This document shows, in pieces, positions 8,549-17,385 of a stretch of DNA of 64,000 nt. Source of the DNA: Sphingomonas sp. Root241 (GTDB lineage Bacteria > Pseudomonadota > Alphaproteobacteria > Sphingomonadales > Sphingomonadaceae); the NCBI RefSeq assembly GCF_001428865.1, contig NZ_LMIV01000004.1, positions 280,029-344,028 on the forward strand, given 5' to 3'. The notes below the pieces were generated by a model. That model did not search any database, was not told the DNA's origin, and saw nothing but the letters and a program-made list of their open reading frames with translations. A program made the translations under genes and the position numbers. How positions within the stretch are numbered: position 1 is the stretch's first letter; the number at the start of each line of letters is the position of its first letter.

Positions 8549-10920
8549 GAGCTATTCGGCCTCAGCGTGGTGCGGCCGGCGGCCTGGCCGTCGACCGCGC
8601 CGCGGCTGAACAGCATCGGTTGCATCCTTCCCTCGATCCACGGCGCATATTGGTCGCGATAATGCGGCGAGCGCGGGTCGTTGGACTGGCCGGGCAGGTT
8701 GAGCATCAGCGAATTATCCCACGCGCCGACGTCGATGACCTGCAGATAGCTCGCGCCGCCGCCGACGCGCCAGCCCGGGCCGCTGCCCAGCCAGCGCGCC
8801 ATCACCGTGTAGGAATCGCCGCCCGTTCCCCTGCCTTCGATGGCGGGAAAGGCGGCGGCGATCGCCGGAATGCGCGACAGCGGATGCTGGATGCGTACCT
8901 GATGGAGCGTGTCCCAGCGCCACGCGGCGGGATCGGCGCCGAGCAATTCGCGTGCCGAGGTCCAGGCGGCAGCGAGCGCGGCATCGAGCATCGCATCGCG
9001 CGCCGCTTGCGGATCCACGCCGAGGCGCGCGTCGGGCTTGGCGAACAGGCCGAGCAGCACCGAGGGGGCGATCTCCGTGACGAGGTGCTTCGCCCGGGCG
9101 GGGACGATCGCGGCGAGCATGCGCCTGCCGAGATCGCGCCACAATATCTCGAAGAGCACCGCCGCTCCGCTGTTCGCGTCGAGCCGCGCATCCCATTGGC
9201 GCAGCATCGCGACTGCCGGCTGCGCGGCGAGCGAAGGGCGTTCGGGCAGAAGCGCGAGCAACTGCCGGGCGGGCGTCGACAGCGTATCATGGTGGAGCGC
9301 GACGCTGTCGGCGAGGCTGTGCCGCTCCTGATGCGAGAGGACATCGACGATCCGTTCGTAGCGATAGGGATCGCGGAACGAGAATGCGGGGATGCGATTA
9401 CGCGGCCAATCCGCGGGCAGATTGTTCTGGTTGGCCGAGGCGAACCAGCCTTTCGACGGGTTGTACTCGTTGGGCAGCGCTTCGAAATCGCGCATGCCCG
9501 TCCAGTCGTAGCGGCCGTCGCCGGGCACCGGAAGCAGCCCGTCGCCCTTCTTGCGCACCGGCGCATAGCCGATCACCTGCCAGCCGGTGTTTCCGTCCAT
9601 ATCGGCGTAATGGAAGTTGGTCGGCGAGGGGTGCAGGCGGAACGCCGATTTGCGCAGGCTCTTCCAGTCCTTGGCAAGGTTGATCGCAATCATTGCGAAC
9701 GAACCACAGGCGCCCGGCTGCATCGCGATCGAGGCGATTGCAGTCGCGCGCCGCCGGGCCGGATTGTACGACACCACCGGCCCCTGTTCGGAGTAACGCA
9801 GCGTCACGCTCTGCAGCGATCCACCACGCACCGGAATCGCTACTTCCACCCGGCGGAACCGTTTCCAGCCGCCGTCATGGCGATAGCGCTCGGGATCTTC
9901 GGGATCGAGCTCGAGCACGAACAGATCGAGCTGGTCGATATGGAAGTTGGTGCGGCCGAACGCGAAGCGATCGGTGTGGCCCTGCATGATCCCGGGCAGT
10001 CCGGGCGAGCCGCCGCCGATCACGTCGAGCCCCGGCGCGCTCAGATGCGCGACATGGCGCGGGCCGAAGCCGCCGATGCCGAGATGCGGATCGTTGGCGA
10101 GGATCGGGCGCCCGGTGGCAGTGCGCGAGGGCGCGACGGTCCAGGCGTTGCTACCGGCATTGGCGCGTTCGGCCGGGCCCGCGGCGGGATCGGCGACCGG
10201 CGTCTCCGCACTGAACGGCAGGCTGCCGAGCTGCAGCATCCCCAGATCGGCCACCGACACCGCCGCCACGTCCAGCCCCTCGGGGACCTTCATCTCCCAG
10301 GCGGGACGGAGCGGCGCGATGATCGCGTCGAGATCGAGCAGACCCAGCGCCGCGAGTTGAGCGCGGCGGACTTCGTCATCGGCATTGTCGATCGAGGCGC
10401 CGCGCGGGATCACGAGATCCTGCAGGTCCCAGCGAAGCGGCGTGACGTCGAGGATCTTGTATTCGAGCGGCAGCAGCGAACGATCGGCGGCCACTTCGTC
10501 GATGCGCGCGTTGATCCCCGCGACATAGGCGCGGGCGCAGGCGAGCACGTCGTCGGGCACGTCGCGCAGCTCGGCACCGAGATCGCCGCGATAATGGAAG
10601 AGGCGGGCGGTCGCGTCGTGCTTCGCGAAGCCCGGCCCGAACGCTTCGGCGAGGCGGCCGAGCTCGCGACGGTGCGAGAGATCGAGCTGGAACAGCCGGT
10701 CGCGCGCGACGACATAGCCCTGACCGAAAAAGGCGTCGGGGATCGATGCCGCGCGGATGTGCGGCACGCCATAGACGTCGTCGACGATCTCGATCTGCGC
10801 GCCAGCTCCGCGCACGACGGTCTCGCGCGCCTGTGCTAGCCGTATGCGCCCGAGCGCCGCCACGGGCGCCAGTGCGAGCGCAGCAGAGGAGCCCAGCAAG
10901 AAGGAACGACGATCGAACAC
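8545..10920 (-). CDS. Penicillin amidase family acylase (Ntn hydrolase), exported
   Basis: A 791-residue precursor of the penicillin G acylase / acyl-homoserine-lactone acylase family. The start MFDRRSFLLGSS is a Tat-type signal, so a folded periplasmic enzyme is expected. The alpha-chain hallmark YGVPHI is present. The beta-chain nucleophile is Ser257 in the AGSNAW motif, where the precursor would be autocatalytically cut, followed by the conserved ANDPHLG. The substrate (beta-lactam, acyl-homoserine lactone or another N-acyl amide) cannot be read from sequence. It is divergent from a TonB receptor with paired dyads between them. Its TAG stop is formed by the end of a repeat element. Confidence 0.9.
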   Translation of the reverse strand: MFDRRSFLLGSSAALALAPVAALGRIRLAQARETVVRGAGAQIEIVDDVYGVPHIRAASIPDAFFGQGYVVARDRLFQLDLSHRRELGRLAEAFGPGFAKHDATARLFHYRGDLGAELRDVPDDVLACARAYVAGINARIDEVAADRSLLPLEYKILDVTPLRWDLQDLVIPRGASIDNADDEVRRAQLAALGLLDLDAIIAPLRPAWEMKVPEGLDVAAVSVADLGMLQLGSLPFSAETPVADPAAGPAERANAGSNAWTVAPSRTATGRPILANDPHLGIGGFGPRHVAHLSAPGLDVIGGGSPGLPGIMQGHTDRFAFGRTNFHIDQLDLFVLELDPEDPERYRHDGGWKRFRRVEVAIPVRGGSLQSVTLRYSEQGPVVSYNPARRRATAIASIAMQPGACGSFAMIAINLAKDWKSLRKSAFRLHPSPTNFHYADMDGNTGWQVIGYAPVRKKGDGLLPVPGDGRYDWTGMRDFEALPNEYNPSKGWFASANQNNLPADWPRNRIPAFSFRDPYRYERIVDVLSHQERHSLADSVALHHDTLSTPARQLLALLPERPSLAAQPAVAMLRQWDARLDANSGAAVLFEILWRDLGRRMLAAIVPARAKHLVTEIAPSVLLGLFAKPDARLGVDPQAARDAMLDAALAAAWTSARELLGADPAAWRWDTLHQVRIQHPLSRIPAIAAAFPAIEGRGTGGDSYTVMARWLGSGPGWRVGGGASYLQVIDVGAWDNSLMLNLPGQSNDPRSPHYRDQYAPWIEGRMQPMLFSRGAVDGQAAGRTTLRPNSS

Positions 10921-11001
10921 GGCAATCTTCCCGCTATGGCATTTCGGGCGCGAAGCTAGCGCCGCGCGCGCGACCCCGTCTCATGGCGAGGGCTACCCTA
11001 C

Positions 11002-11062
11002 CCATAAGGTCAGGTTATGGCCGCGACCCATAGTCGGCGGCTATGGCCCGATAAAGCCATAG
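11002..11062. promoter_or_regulatory. Twin dyads in the acylase / TonB receptor intergenic region
   Basis: The 308-base divergent intergenic stretch (10921-11228) contains no gene. It holds two dyads of identical design: CCATAA-N7-TTATGG at 11002-11020 and CCATAG-N7-CTATGG at 11028-11046, with centres 26 bases apart. A further CCATAG at 11057-11062 can pair with the second site. Such spaced twin sites are typical of dimeric regulators binding cooperatively. The regulator is not identified and no candidate gene is adjacent. Confidence 0.5.
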
Positions 11063-11228
11063 AACCCCGTGGCCGGTTGACGCTTCGCGCGACCACGGCG
11101 CACCTTCGCTTTCGGCATATCCCATGCAATCCAAGAGAGATTGCAGCGATGTGCGATGCATTGCCGCGGAGGGCGTGCGCACGGGCCGGTTCGCCGGTCC
11201 CGATAATTCATCCCAAGGGGGGTCGATA

Positions 11229-14200
11229 ATGACGAATCCACGCCGGCAAGCGGATCTTGCAAGTTTCTCGAGCATGGCCGCGCTGGCGCTGGCCTCTCTG
11301 ATGGCATTGCCCGCGGCGGCGCAGACGGCGGGGTCCGGCACCGCGACGGTGCAGGAGGCTCCGGCCCAGAGCGAAGCGACGGACGAGGACGAACTGGTCG
11401 TCACCGGCACGCGCGTCGTTCGCGATGGCTTCCAGGCGCCGACGCCGCTCACGGTGCTGACCAAGGAGGATATCGACAACACCTCGCCGACCAACAATAT
11501 CGCCGATTTCGTCAATCAGCTGCCGCAGCTCGCCGGTTCGACCAAGCCGGCCAATTCGCGCCTCAACATCTCGAACGGCTCGGCAGGCATCAACGCGCTC
11601 AACATGCGCAACCTGGGCGAGGGCCGCGTGCTGGTCCTGGTCGATGGCCGCCGCTCGGTCGGTTCGACCATCTATGGGTGGGTCGATATCAACACCATTC
11701 CGCAGGCGCTGGTCGACCGCGTCGAGGTGGTGACCGGCGGCGCATCGTCCGCTTATGGTTCGGACGCGGTTTCCGGCGTGGTCAATTTCGTGCTCAACAA
11801 GAAGCTGGAGGGCCTGCGGGTCGAGGGCGACGTCGGCGTCACCACCGTGGGCGACGGCTTCAACTATTCGGGCAGCATCTCGGGCGGCACTTCGTTCGCC
11901 GACGGCCGCGGCCACGCCATCTTCAACGCCGAGATCGCGCACCAGGACGGCATCTTCTCGGTCGACCCGGGCGATCGCCCGTGGAACCACACCGGCTATG
12001 TGCAATATTCGGATCCTGCCTGGGTCAGCGGGGTCAGCACCACGCCGCGATGGATCACGACCAGGCGTCCGGTCGGCCAGACGAACCAGGCGCCGGGCGG
12101 CTTCATCACCGGCTCGGCCGGCGGTGTCGCGAATCGGCTGCGGGGACTCTATTTCGGCCAGAACGGCCAGGTGATTCCGTTTCAGTACGGCGCCATTACC
12201 TCTCCGGCATTGGGCAGCGGCAGCGCTCCCACCCGGACGGTGGGCGGAGACTGGCAGCTCAATGATTCGGGCCGCCGGATCGGGCTCAACCCCGAGGACG
12301 ATCGCTGGGGCGTGTTCGGCCGCCTGAGCTTCGAGGTCGCGGACGGCGTCGAGCTCTTCGCGGAGGGATCGTACAATCGGCAGGAAGTGTTCTTCAACGC
12401 CGGGCCCAATTTGTCGTCGTTCACGATGAACACCACTGGCTGCACGACCGTCCCGGTTCCGATCACCTGCAACGCCTATGCGCTCCAGACCCTGGGTGCC
12501 GCGCAGCTCGCCGGCATCACCAGCGTCAGCGTCAGCACGACGGCGGCCGACCTGCCGTTCCGCGGCATCAACAACGAGCGCAAGGTGCAGCGCTATGTGA
12601 TCGGCGCGGAGGGCAGTTTCGACGCCTTCGGCCGGGGTGCGCACTGGGACGTTTTCGCGCAGTACAGCCGCTCCGACCTGCACGAGCAGCTTCGCAACAT
12701 CATGAACGTCACCCGTCTGGCCAATGCGACCGCCTCGGCCTTCGCTCCGGCCGGAAATGCCGGCGGCTATGCGGCCGGTTCGATCCAGTGCCTGATCAAC
12801 GTCGATGCCAGCACGACCAACAACGATCCGAACTGCGTGCCGCTCAATCGCCTGGGCGTCGGCGTCGCCAACCCCGCGGCGATCGATTATGCGCTGGGCG
12901 ACCCGTATCGCGATCAGGTGATGGAGCAGTTCGTCACCGGCGCCAATCTGTCGTTGACGCCGTTCGCCACCTGGGCGGGCGATGTCAGCGTCGCGGTGGG
13001 CGGCGAATATCGCGAGGAGAAGATCCGCGGCTCGGTGCCCACCGAGTTCCAGCCGATCGTCACCACCACCGGCACGACCAACCAATGGTCGGTCGGCAAC
13101 TATCTGCCCTTCACCGGCAAGTATAATGTGAAGGAAGCCTATCTCGAGACCGTGGTTCCGCTGGGCCTGGGGCTCGAGTTCAACGGCGCGGTGCGCGCCA
13201 CCGATTATTCGAACGCGGGCTATGTCACTACCTGGAAGCTGGGTGCGACCTGGCAGCCGATCGAGGACATCCGCTTCCGCGTGACGCGCTCGCGCGACAT
13301 CCGCGCACCCAACCTCAACGAGCTCTACCAGGCGGGTACGGCGAACAGCGACACGGTGGGAAATCCCAATTTCGTCCCTGGTGGCACCGGGACGAGCGGG
13401 ACCCAGAGGTTCGGCTATTCGGGCCTCGTCACCGGCAATCCGGACCTGAAGCCCGAGGTTGCCAATTCGTGGAACATCGGCGCCGTGCTCTCGCCGCGTT
13501 TCCTGCCGGGCTTCACTGCCTCGGCCGATTATTTCCGTATCGACTTGTCGGGCGCGATCGACTCGATCAGCGCGCAGGAGATCGTCAATCGCTGTGCCGA
13601 GGGTAACCAGAGTTTCTGCGACGCGATCACGGAGGATACGAGCCGCTCGACGCCGAATTCGCCCTATCTGCTGATCCGCAGCCAGCCGTTCAACTTCGTG
13701 AGCAGGCTGGTGCGCGGTATCGACTTCGATGCTGCGTACCGCTTCAAACTCGGCAGCGCGGACAGCTTCACGATCAAGGGCACCGCAACGCGCTATATCG
13801 AGAACATCGTCAACACCGGCATCCCGGGAACCACGCCGGTCAACACCGTCGGCGTGAACGGCGGCCAGGCAAGCACGCCGACCTGGATCTTCCGCGGCAG
13901 CGCGACCTATGCCACCCCGAGCTTCTCGGCCACGGTCACCGGCCGCGGTGTGAGCGCAGGCCGATATGATGCCAACGGCGTCGAGTGCCAGACCGGATGC
14001 CCGATCACCACCACGAGCTCGCAGACCCAGACCTATGACGACAACAATGTCTCGGGGCTGTTCTACGTCGACCTGAACCTCTCGCAGAAGATCGTCATGA
14101 GCGGTTCCGAAGCGCAGTTCTTCTTCAACGTGACCAACCTGTTCAACCGCTGGCCGCTGCTGCTGCCGGAGACCGGCCTGGCCGCGAACAGCACCTATTC

Positions 14201-14252
14201 GGACCTGCTCGGCCGGCAGTTCCGGGTCGGCATCCGCTTCAACCTGAAGTGA
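11229..14252 (+). CDS. TonB-dependent outer-membrane receptor
   Basis: A 1007-residue receptor. A signal peptide of about 31 residues ends at AAAQT, the TonB box DELVVTG lies at residues 54-60, a plug domain follows (residues 60 to about 190), and the rest is a 22-stranded barrel. It ends in the expected aromatic-rich strand FRVGIRFNLK. I chose the ATG at 11229, preceded by AAGGGGGG, rather than an earlier in-frame ATG lacking a signal peptide behind it. It imports a substrate across the outer membrane using TonB energy. The size suggests a large ligand such as a peptide or oligosaccharide, but the ligand is unknown. Divergent location from the acylase suggests shared control. Confidence 0.93.
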   Translation: MTNPRRQADLASFSSMAALALASLMALPAAAQTAGSGTATVQEAPAQSEATDEDELVVTGTRVVRDGFQAPTPLTVLTKEDIDNTSPTNNIADFVNQLPQLAGSTKPANSRLNISNGSAGINALNMRNLGEGRVLVLVDGRRSVGSTIYGWVDINTIPQALVDRVEVVTGGASSAYGSDAVSGVVNFVLNKKLEGLRVEGDVGVTTVGDGFNYSGSISGGTSFADGRGHAIFNAEIAHQDGIFSVDPGDRPWNHTGYVQYSDPAWVSGVSTTPRWITTRRPVGQTNQAPGGFITGSAGGVANRLRGLYFGQNGQVIPFQYGAITSPALGSGSAPTRTVGGDWQLNDSGRRIGLNPEDDRWGVFGRLSFEVADGVELFAEGSYNRQEVFFNAGPNLSSFTMNTTGCTTVPVPITCNAYALQTLGAAQLAGITSVSVSTTAADLPFRGINNERKVQRYVIGAEGSFDAFGRGAHWDVFAQYSRSDLHEQLRNIMNVTRLANATASAFAPAGNAGGYAAGSIQCLINVDASTTNNDPNCVPLNRLGVGVANPAAIDYALGDPYRDQVMEQFVTGANLSLTPFATWAGDVSVAVGGEYREEKIRGSVPTEFQPIVTTTGTTNQWSVGNYLPFTGKYNVKEAYLETVVPLGLGLEFNGAVRATDYSNAGYVTTWKLGATWQPIEDIRFRVTRSRDIRAPNLNELYQAGTANSDTVGNPNFVPGGTGTSGTQRFGYSGLVTGNPDLKPEVANSWNIGAVLSPRFLPGFTASADYFRIDLSGAIDSISAQEIVNRCAEGNQSFCDAITEDTSRSTPNSPYLLIRSQPFNFVSRLVRGIDFDAAYRFKLGSADSFTIKGTATRYIENIVNTGIPGTTPVNTVGVNGGQASTPTWIFRGSATYATPSFSATVTGRGVSAGRYDANGVECQTGCPITTTSSQTQTYDDNNVSGLFYVDLNLSQKIVMSGSEAQFFFNVTNLFNRWPLLLPETGLAANSTYSDLLGRQFRVGIRFNLK

Positions 14253-14259
14253 GGGGGTG

Positions 14260-14288
14260 GGCGCCGGAGCCGATGCGGCTCCGGCGCC
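14260..14288 (+). terminator. Strong hairpin after the TonB receptor gene
   Basis: A perfect 12-base-pair stem (GGCGCCGGAGCC / GGCTCCGGCGCC) with a five-base loop starts eight bases past the stop codon. No T-run follows, so it is a terminator candidate by position and stem strength, not a textbook intrinsic terminator. Confidence 0.6.
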
Positions 14289-14297
14289 TCGTGGTCA

Positions 14298-14480
14298 GGT
14301 CGGGGACTCATATCCAAAACGCGTCATCCCCGCGAAAGCGGGGATCCATCTCCTGAGCGAGCGGCAAAATGCGCCGGTGCGCATGTGGAAACTGTTGGAG
14401 ATGGGTCCCCGCTTTCGCGGGGATGACGAAAGGGGGTAGTCTTAAGCTAATTCAATGACTTGAATAGCTCCTGGCCCTAG
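14298..14480. repeat. CTAG-end REP-containing element, copy B
   Basis: The left end is GGACTCATATCC. Inside, CCCCGCGAAAGCGGGGATCC and its inverse partner face each other, extended by CATCTCC/GGAGATG arms, with a loop containing GAGCGGCAAAATGCGCCGG. The right end (ATTCAATGACTTGAATAG, then CTCCTGGCCCTAG) is a diverged form of the right end of copies A, C and E. The final CTAG contains the stop codon of the M19 dipeptidase gene. It lies between convergent genes. Confidence 0.85.
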
Positions 14481-15718
14481 TTCCCGCGCCCGCGCTCGGC
14501 CGCCTCGACGATGCGCAGGATGTTGCCGCTCCACATCTTGGCGAGATCGGTATCGGAATAGCCTGCGGCGCGCAGCCGCTCGGTGACCTTGGGCAGCGCC
14601 GAGATGTCCTCGATCCCCGGCAGCCCGCCGCCGCCGTCCCAGTCCGCGCCGAAGCAGACATGGTCGACGCCCGCCACTTCGATCACGTGCAGCACCATCG
14701 CCATGTAGCGCTCGAAATCGGCGGCCCAGATCGGCTGGGTCGCGTCGAGCGCGCGCCAGCGGCGCGTGAGATCGGCCTGCTCTTCCGGCGAGAGATCGGC
14801 GATATGCTCGTATTTGCCAAATAATGCAGCGCGCTCGGGCGTCATGTTCATGTTTGACAGGAAGATCGTGCTCGCGCAGATCGCGCCGCCCTTGGCCGCC
14901 AGCTTGCGAATGCGGCCATCGTCGAGGTTGCGAGGATGGTCGAACGCCCAGCGCCCGCTCGAATGCGAGAGGAGCAACGGCGTTTTCGACAGTTCGAGCA
15001 TCTGGTCGAACGTGGCGTCCGACGAATGGCTGGCGTCGATCACCATGCCCAGCCGATTCATCTCCTTCACCCATCGGCGCCCGAGGGGTGAGAGGCCATT
15101 CCATTTGGGCTTGTCCCCAGAGGAATCGGCGAACTGGTTGTTGGCGCCGTGCACCGGCCCTGCCAGCCGCACGCCGCGATCGTGGAACTCCTCGAGCAGC
15201 GAGAGGTCCTCGCCAAGCGGATAGCTGTTCTCCATGCTCTTGAAAGCAACCAATTTGCCTTCGGCATTCAGCCGCCGGGCATCCGCGGAAGTTAGCGCAC
15301 GCCCGATCCGATCGGGGAACTTGGCGAGGGTGGCGTCGATCAGATCCGAACGACCGCGCGCATAAGCGAGCGCGTCGGCATAGCCCTTGGCCGTCAGCGG
15401 CCCCTGCTCGGTATAGATCGCGAAGAAGCCGCCATCGAGCGCGCCGGCTTCCATCCGTTCGAGATCGACCTGGACGAGGTCGGTCGCCGGATCGTGATGT
15501 CCCGCAAAGCTCCAGCCGGGCCGGGCGAAGTGGAGCGGCGTATCGAGGTGCGTGTCGAGCACGAGGAAATCGCGGTGCGACTTGTGCGATGGACCTGCCT
15601 GTGTGGTCGCACAGCCGGCGAGGAGGAGAAGGACGAGCCCAAACTTCCCCCTCCCTTTTAGGGAGGGGTTAGGGGTGGGTAAGAAAAGGTTGGGCTCGAT
15701 GCCCGGCCTTTTCTTCAT
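14477..15718 (-). CDS. M19 (renal-type) membrane dipeptidase, lipoprotein
   Basis: A 413-residue zinc dipeptidase. The metal ligands are visible: H57-x-D59 in LDTHLDTP, the glutamate in KSMENSY, the histidines in IDASHSS and LLSHSSGRWAFDHPR, and the aspartate in CFGADWDGGG. LLLLAGC36 is a lipobox, so the enzyme should be a lipid-anchored envelope protein. Family members cleave dipeptides including those with a C-terminal D-residue. The first 25 residues are oddly encoded by an intergenic GGGAGG repeat (PTPNPSLKGRGK), so the ancestral start has been overwritten; the ATG at 15718 is the only suitable start I see. It is the last gene of the leftward DgcN/DgcA operon. Confidence 0.85.
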   Translation of the reverse strand: MKKRPGIEPNLFLPTPNPSLKGRGKFGLVLLLLAGCATTQAGPSHKSHRDFLVLDTHLDTPLHFARPGWSFAGHHDPATDLVQVDLERMEAGALDGGFFAIYTEQGPLTAKGYADALAYARGRSDLIDATLAKFPDRIGRALTSADARRLNAEGKLVAFKSMENSYPLGEDLSLLEEFHDRGVRLAGPVHGANNQFADSSGDKPKWNGLSPLGRRWVKEMNRLGMVIDASHSSDATFDQMLELSKTPLLLSHSSGRWAFDHPRNLDDGRIRKLAAKGGAICASTIFLSNMNMTPERAALFGKYEHIADLSPEEQADLTRRWRALDATQPIWAADFERYMAMVLHVIEVAGVDHVCFGADWDGGGGLPGIEDISALPKVTERLRAAGYSDTDLAKMWSGNILRIVEAAERGRGN

Positions 15719-15797
15719 TCCACGCAGCTCGATGGGCTCCCCCGGCCTTCGCCGGGGTCGCACCCACCCCCGGCCCCTCCCTTGCAGGGAGGGGGGA
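15644..15797. repeat. GGGAGG-type inverted repeat (REPIN-like) overlapping the dipeptidase start
   Basis: Two imperfect copies of a palindrome, CCCCTCCCTTTTAGGGAGGGG near 15650 and CCCCTCCCTTGCAGGGAGGGG near 15776, face each other with GGGGTGGGT / ACCCACCCC extensions. Between them is a third hairpin, CCCCGGCCTTCGCCGGGG. The structure is a REPIN: two opposed REP sequences with a spacer. It is unrelated to the CTAG-end elements. Its left half is read as protein at the start of the M19 dipeptidase. Confidence 0.75.
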
Positions 15798-15807
15798 AAA
15801 ATGCCCC

Positions 15808-17385
15808 TCACTTCTTCACCTCCGCCACCGGGCGCAGGTCGAGGTCGTGATAGTCGTAGCTGAAATCGGCGATCGGGCTCTCCGCCTTCATCGAGACGCG
15901 CGACACCTTGCCGTCGGCATCGAGCGCGAAGGTAACGTAAGCGGGTTCGATCGCCTTGTCGTCGAAGCGCGTGACGAAGGTGTCGTACTGCCAATGGACC
16001 AGCTTGCCGGCCATGCGCGGCGTGGTCTTGAAGTCGATGCGCAGGCCGTCGGGGCCGCCGGTGACCGCGACGTCGCCATACCAGGGATCGCGATAGGTGC
16101 CGGCATAGCGCTCCAGCGACAGTGAGGGCCCGACCTTGGCAGGTGCGGCCTTGGCGGCGGAGAGCGCCGCCTTTCCGCCGGCGAGACGCTGCTCCATGAA
16201 CTCGCCGAAGCGCGCCGGCCAATCCTGGTCGGGGACGCCGAGATAGTGATCGGCCAGCATGTGCGCGATCCCGCGGAGCAGTGCTATGTCCTCGGAATTG
16301 ACCACCACGGCGATGCCGACGTCCTGATCGGGGAGCAGGATGATGTGGGTGATCGAACCGAACACGCCGCCGCCATGCGAGATGATCCGGGCGCCGCGAT
16401 AGTCCTCCACCTCCCAGCCAAGGCCGTAGGTGCTGAACTTGGGGGTGAGCGGCGCGAGGCTGCCCGGATAGGAGGTGATCGGCTGGACGGTGACGCCCTT
16501 CCACATCTCGGCGGCCTGCGCCTCGCTGAACAGCCGCCCGCCGCCGGGCAGTGCGCCATGGCCGAGCTGGATCTTGAGCCATTGCGCGAGATCGTTCGCG
16601 CTGAGCGCGAGGTTGCCCGCGGGCGCCGCGGCGCGGCCGAGTTCGTCGCGCTCGTTGAGTTGCTGGTTCGCGCCGTCGCCGCGGACCGCGCCGCCGATCC
16701 GGGCGTGGGGGAAGGCGCGGTCGAGCGTGGCCCAACGCGCCTCATAGGTGGCGGTGGCGCTGTTCATGCCGCCGCGCTTGAGGACTTCGGCAGTTACGAA
16801 GTCCTCCCAGGTTTTTCCGGTAACCTCTTCGATCAATTGGCCGGCGACCATGTAGAGGATGTTGTCGTAGGCGTAGTTCGAGCGGAAGCTCGTCGCCGGC
16901 TTGATATACGCCAGCCGCTTGACGCTCTCCTTGCGCGACAGGCTGCCGCGGGGGACGAAGAGCAGGTCGCCCGCGCCGAGACCTAGGCCGCTGCGGTGGA
17001 CGAGCAGGTCGCGGATGGTGATCTCGCGCGTGACCCAGGGATCGTACATGCGGAACCACGGCATGTGATCGATCACCTTGTCGTCCCAGCCGATCTTGCC
17101 CTGATCGACCAGGATCGCGAGCGCGGCCGCGGTGAACGCCTTTCCGGTCGATCCGGTCTGGAAGATCGTGTCGGCGTCCACCGGCGCGGGATCGCCGAGC
17201 TTCCGGACGCCCCAGCCCTTAGCGAGCGTGGTCTTGCCACGCTCGACGATCGCGACTGCGATGCCGGGTGCACCGGTCTGCTTGCGGAGCGCTTCGACCT
17301 TGGCCTCGAGGCCCGCGGGCGGATCGGCGAGTGCAGGCATTGCGAGCGCGAGCAGCGGCAAGGCGAGCAGATGGCGCAGGATCAT
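15808..17385 (-). CDS. Serine hydrolase (beta-lactamase/DD-peptidase fold) with DUF3471-type C-terminus
   Basis: A 525-residue secreted protein with a signal peptide cut after ALA20. The penicillin-binding-like active site is S79-T-G-K82 (SxxK), with an aromatic-asparagine element in the SNYAYDN region and HGGG as the third motif. The last 100 residues (ERYAGTYRDPWYGD onward) resemble the DUF3471 domain often attached to such hydrolases. Family members act as beta-lactamases, DD- or D-aminopeptidases or esterases. In this operon a D-peptidase role is the natural guess, not proven. Its start overlaps the end of the transporter gene by four bases. Confidence 0.85.
   Translation of the reverse strand: MILRHLLALPLLALAMPALADPPAGLEAKVEALRKQTGAPGIAVAIVERGKTTLAKGWGVRKLGDPAPVDADTIFQTGSTGKAFTAAALAILVDQGKIGWDDKVIDHMPWFRMYDPWVTREITIRDLLVHRSGLGLGAGDLLFVPRGSLSRKESVKRLAYIKPATSFRSNYAYDNILYMVAGQLIEEVTGKTWEDFVTAEVLKRGGMNSATATYEARWATLDRAFPHARIGGAVRGDGANQQLNERDELGRAAAPAGNLALSANDLAQWLKIQLGHGALPGGGRLFSEAQAAEMWKGVTVQPITSYPGSLAPLTPKFSTYGLGWEVEDYRGARIISHGGGVFGSITHIILLPDQDVGIAVVVNSEDIALLRGIAHMLADHYLGVPDQDWPARFGEFMEQRLAGGKAALSAAKAAPAKVGPSLSLERYAGTYRDPWYGDVAVTGGPDGLRIDFKTTPRMAGKLVHWQYDTFVTRFDDKAIEPAYVTFALDADGKVSRVSMKAESPIADFSYDYHDLDLRPVAEVKK

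Noticed and set aside
14308..14440. Palindromes considered as a CRISPR array or attachment site
   Set aside because: Copies are dispersed singly or as facing pairs, not in tandem with regular spacers, and no cas or integrase gene is near.
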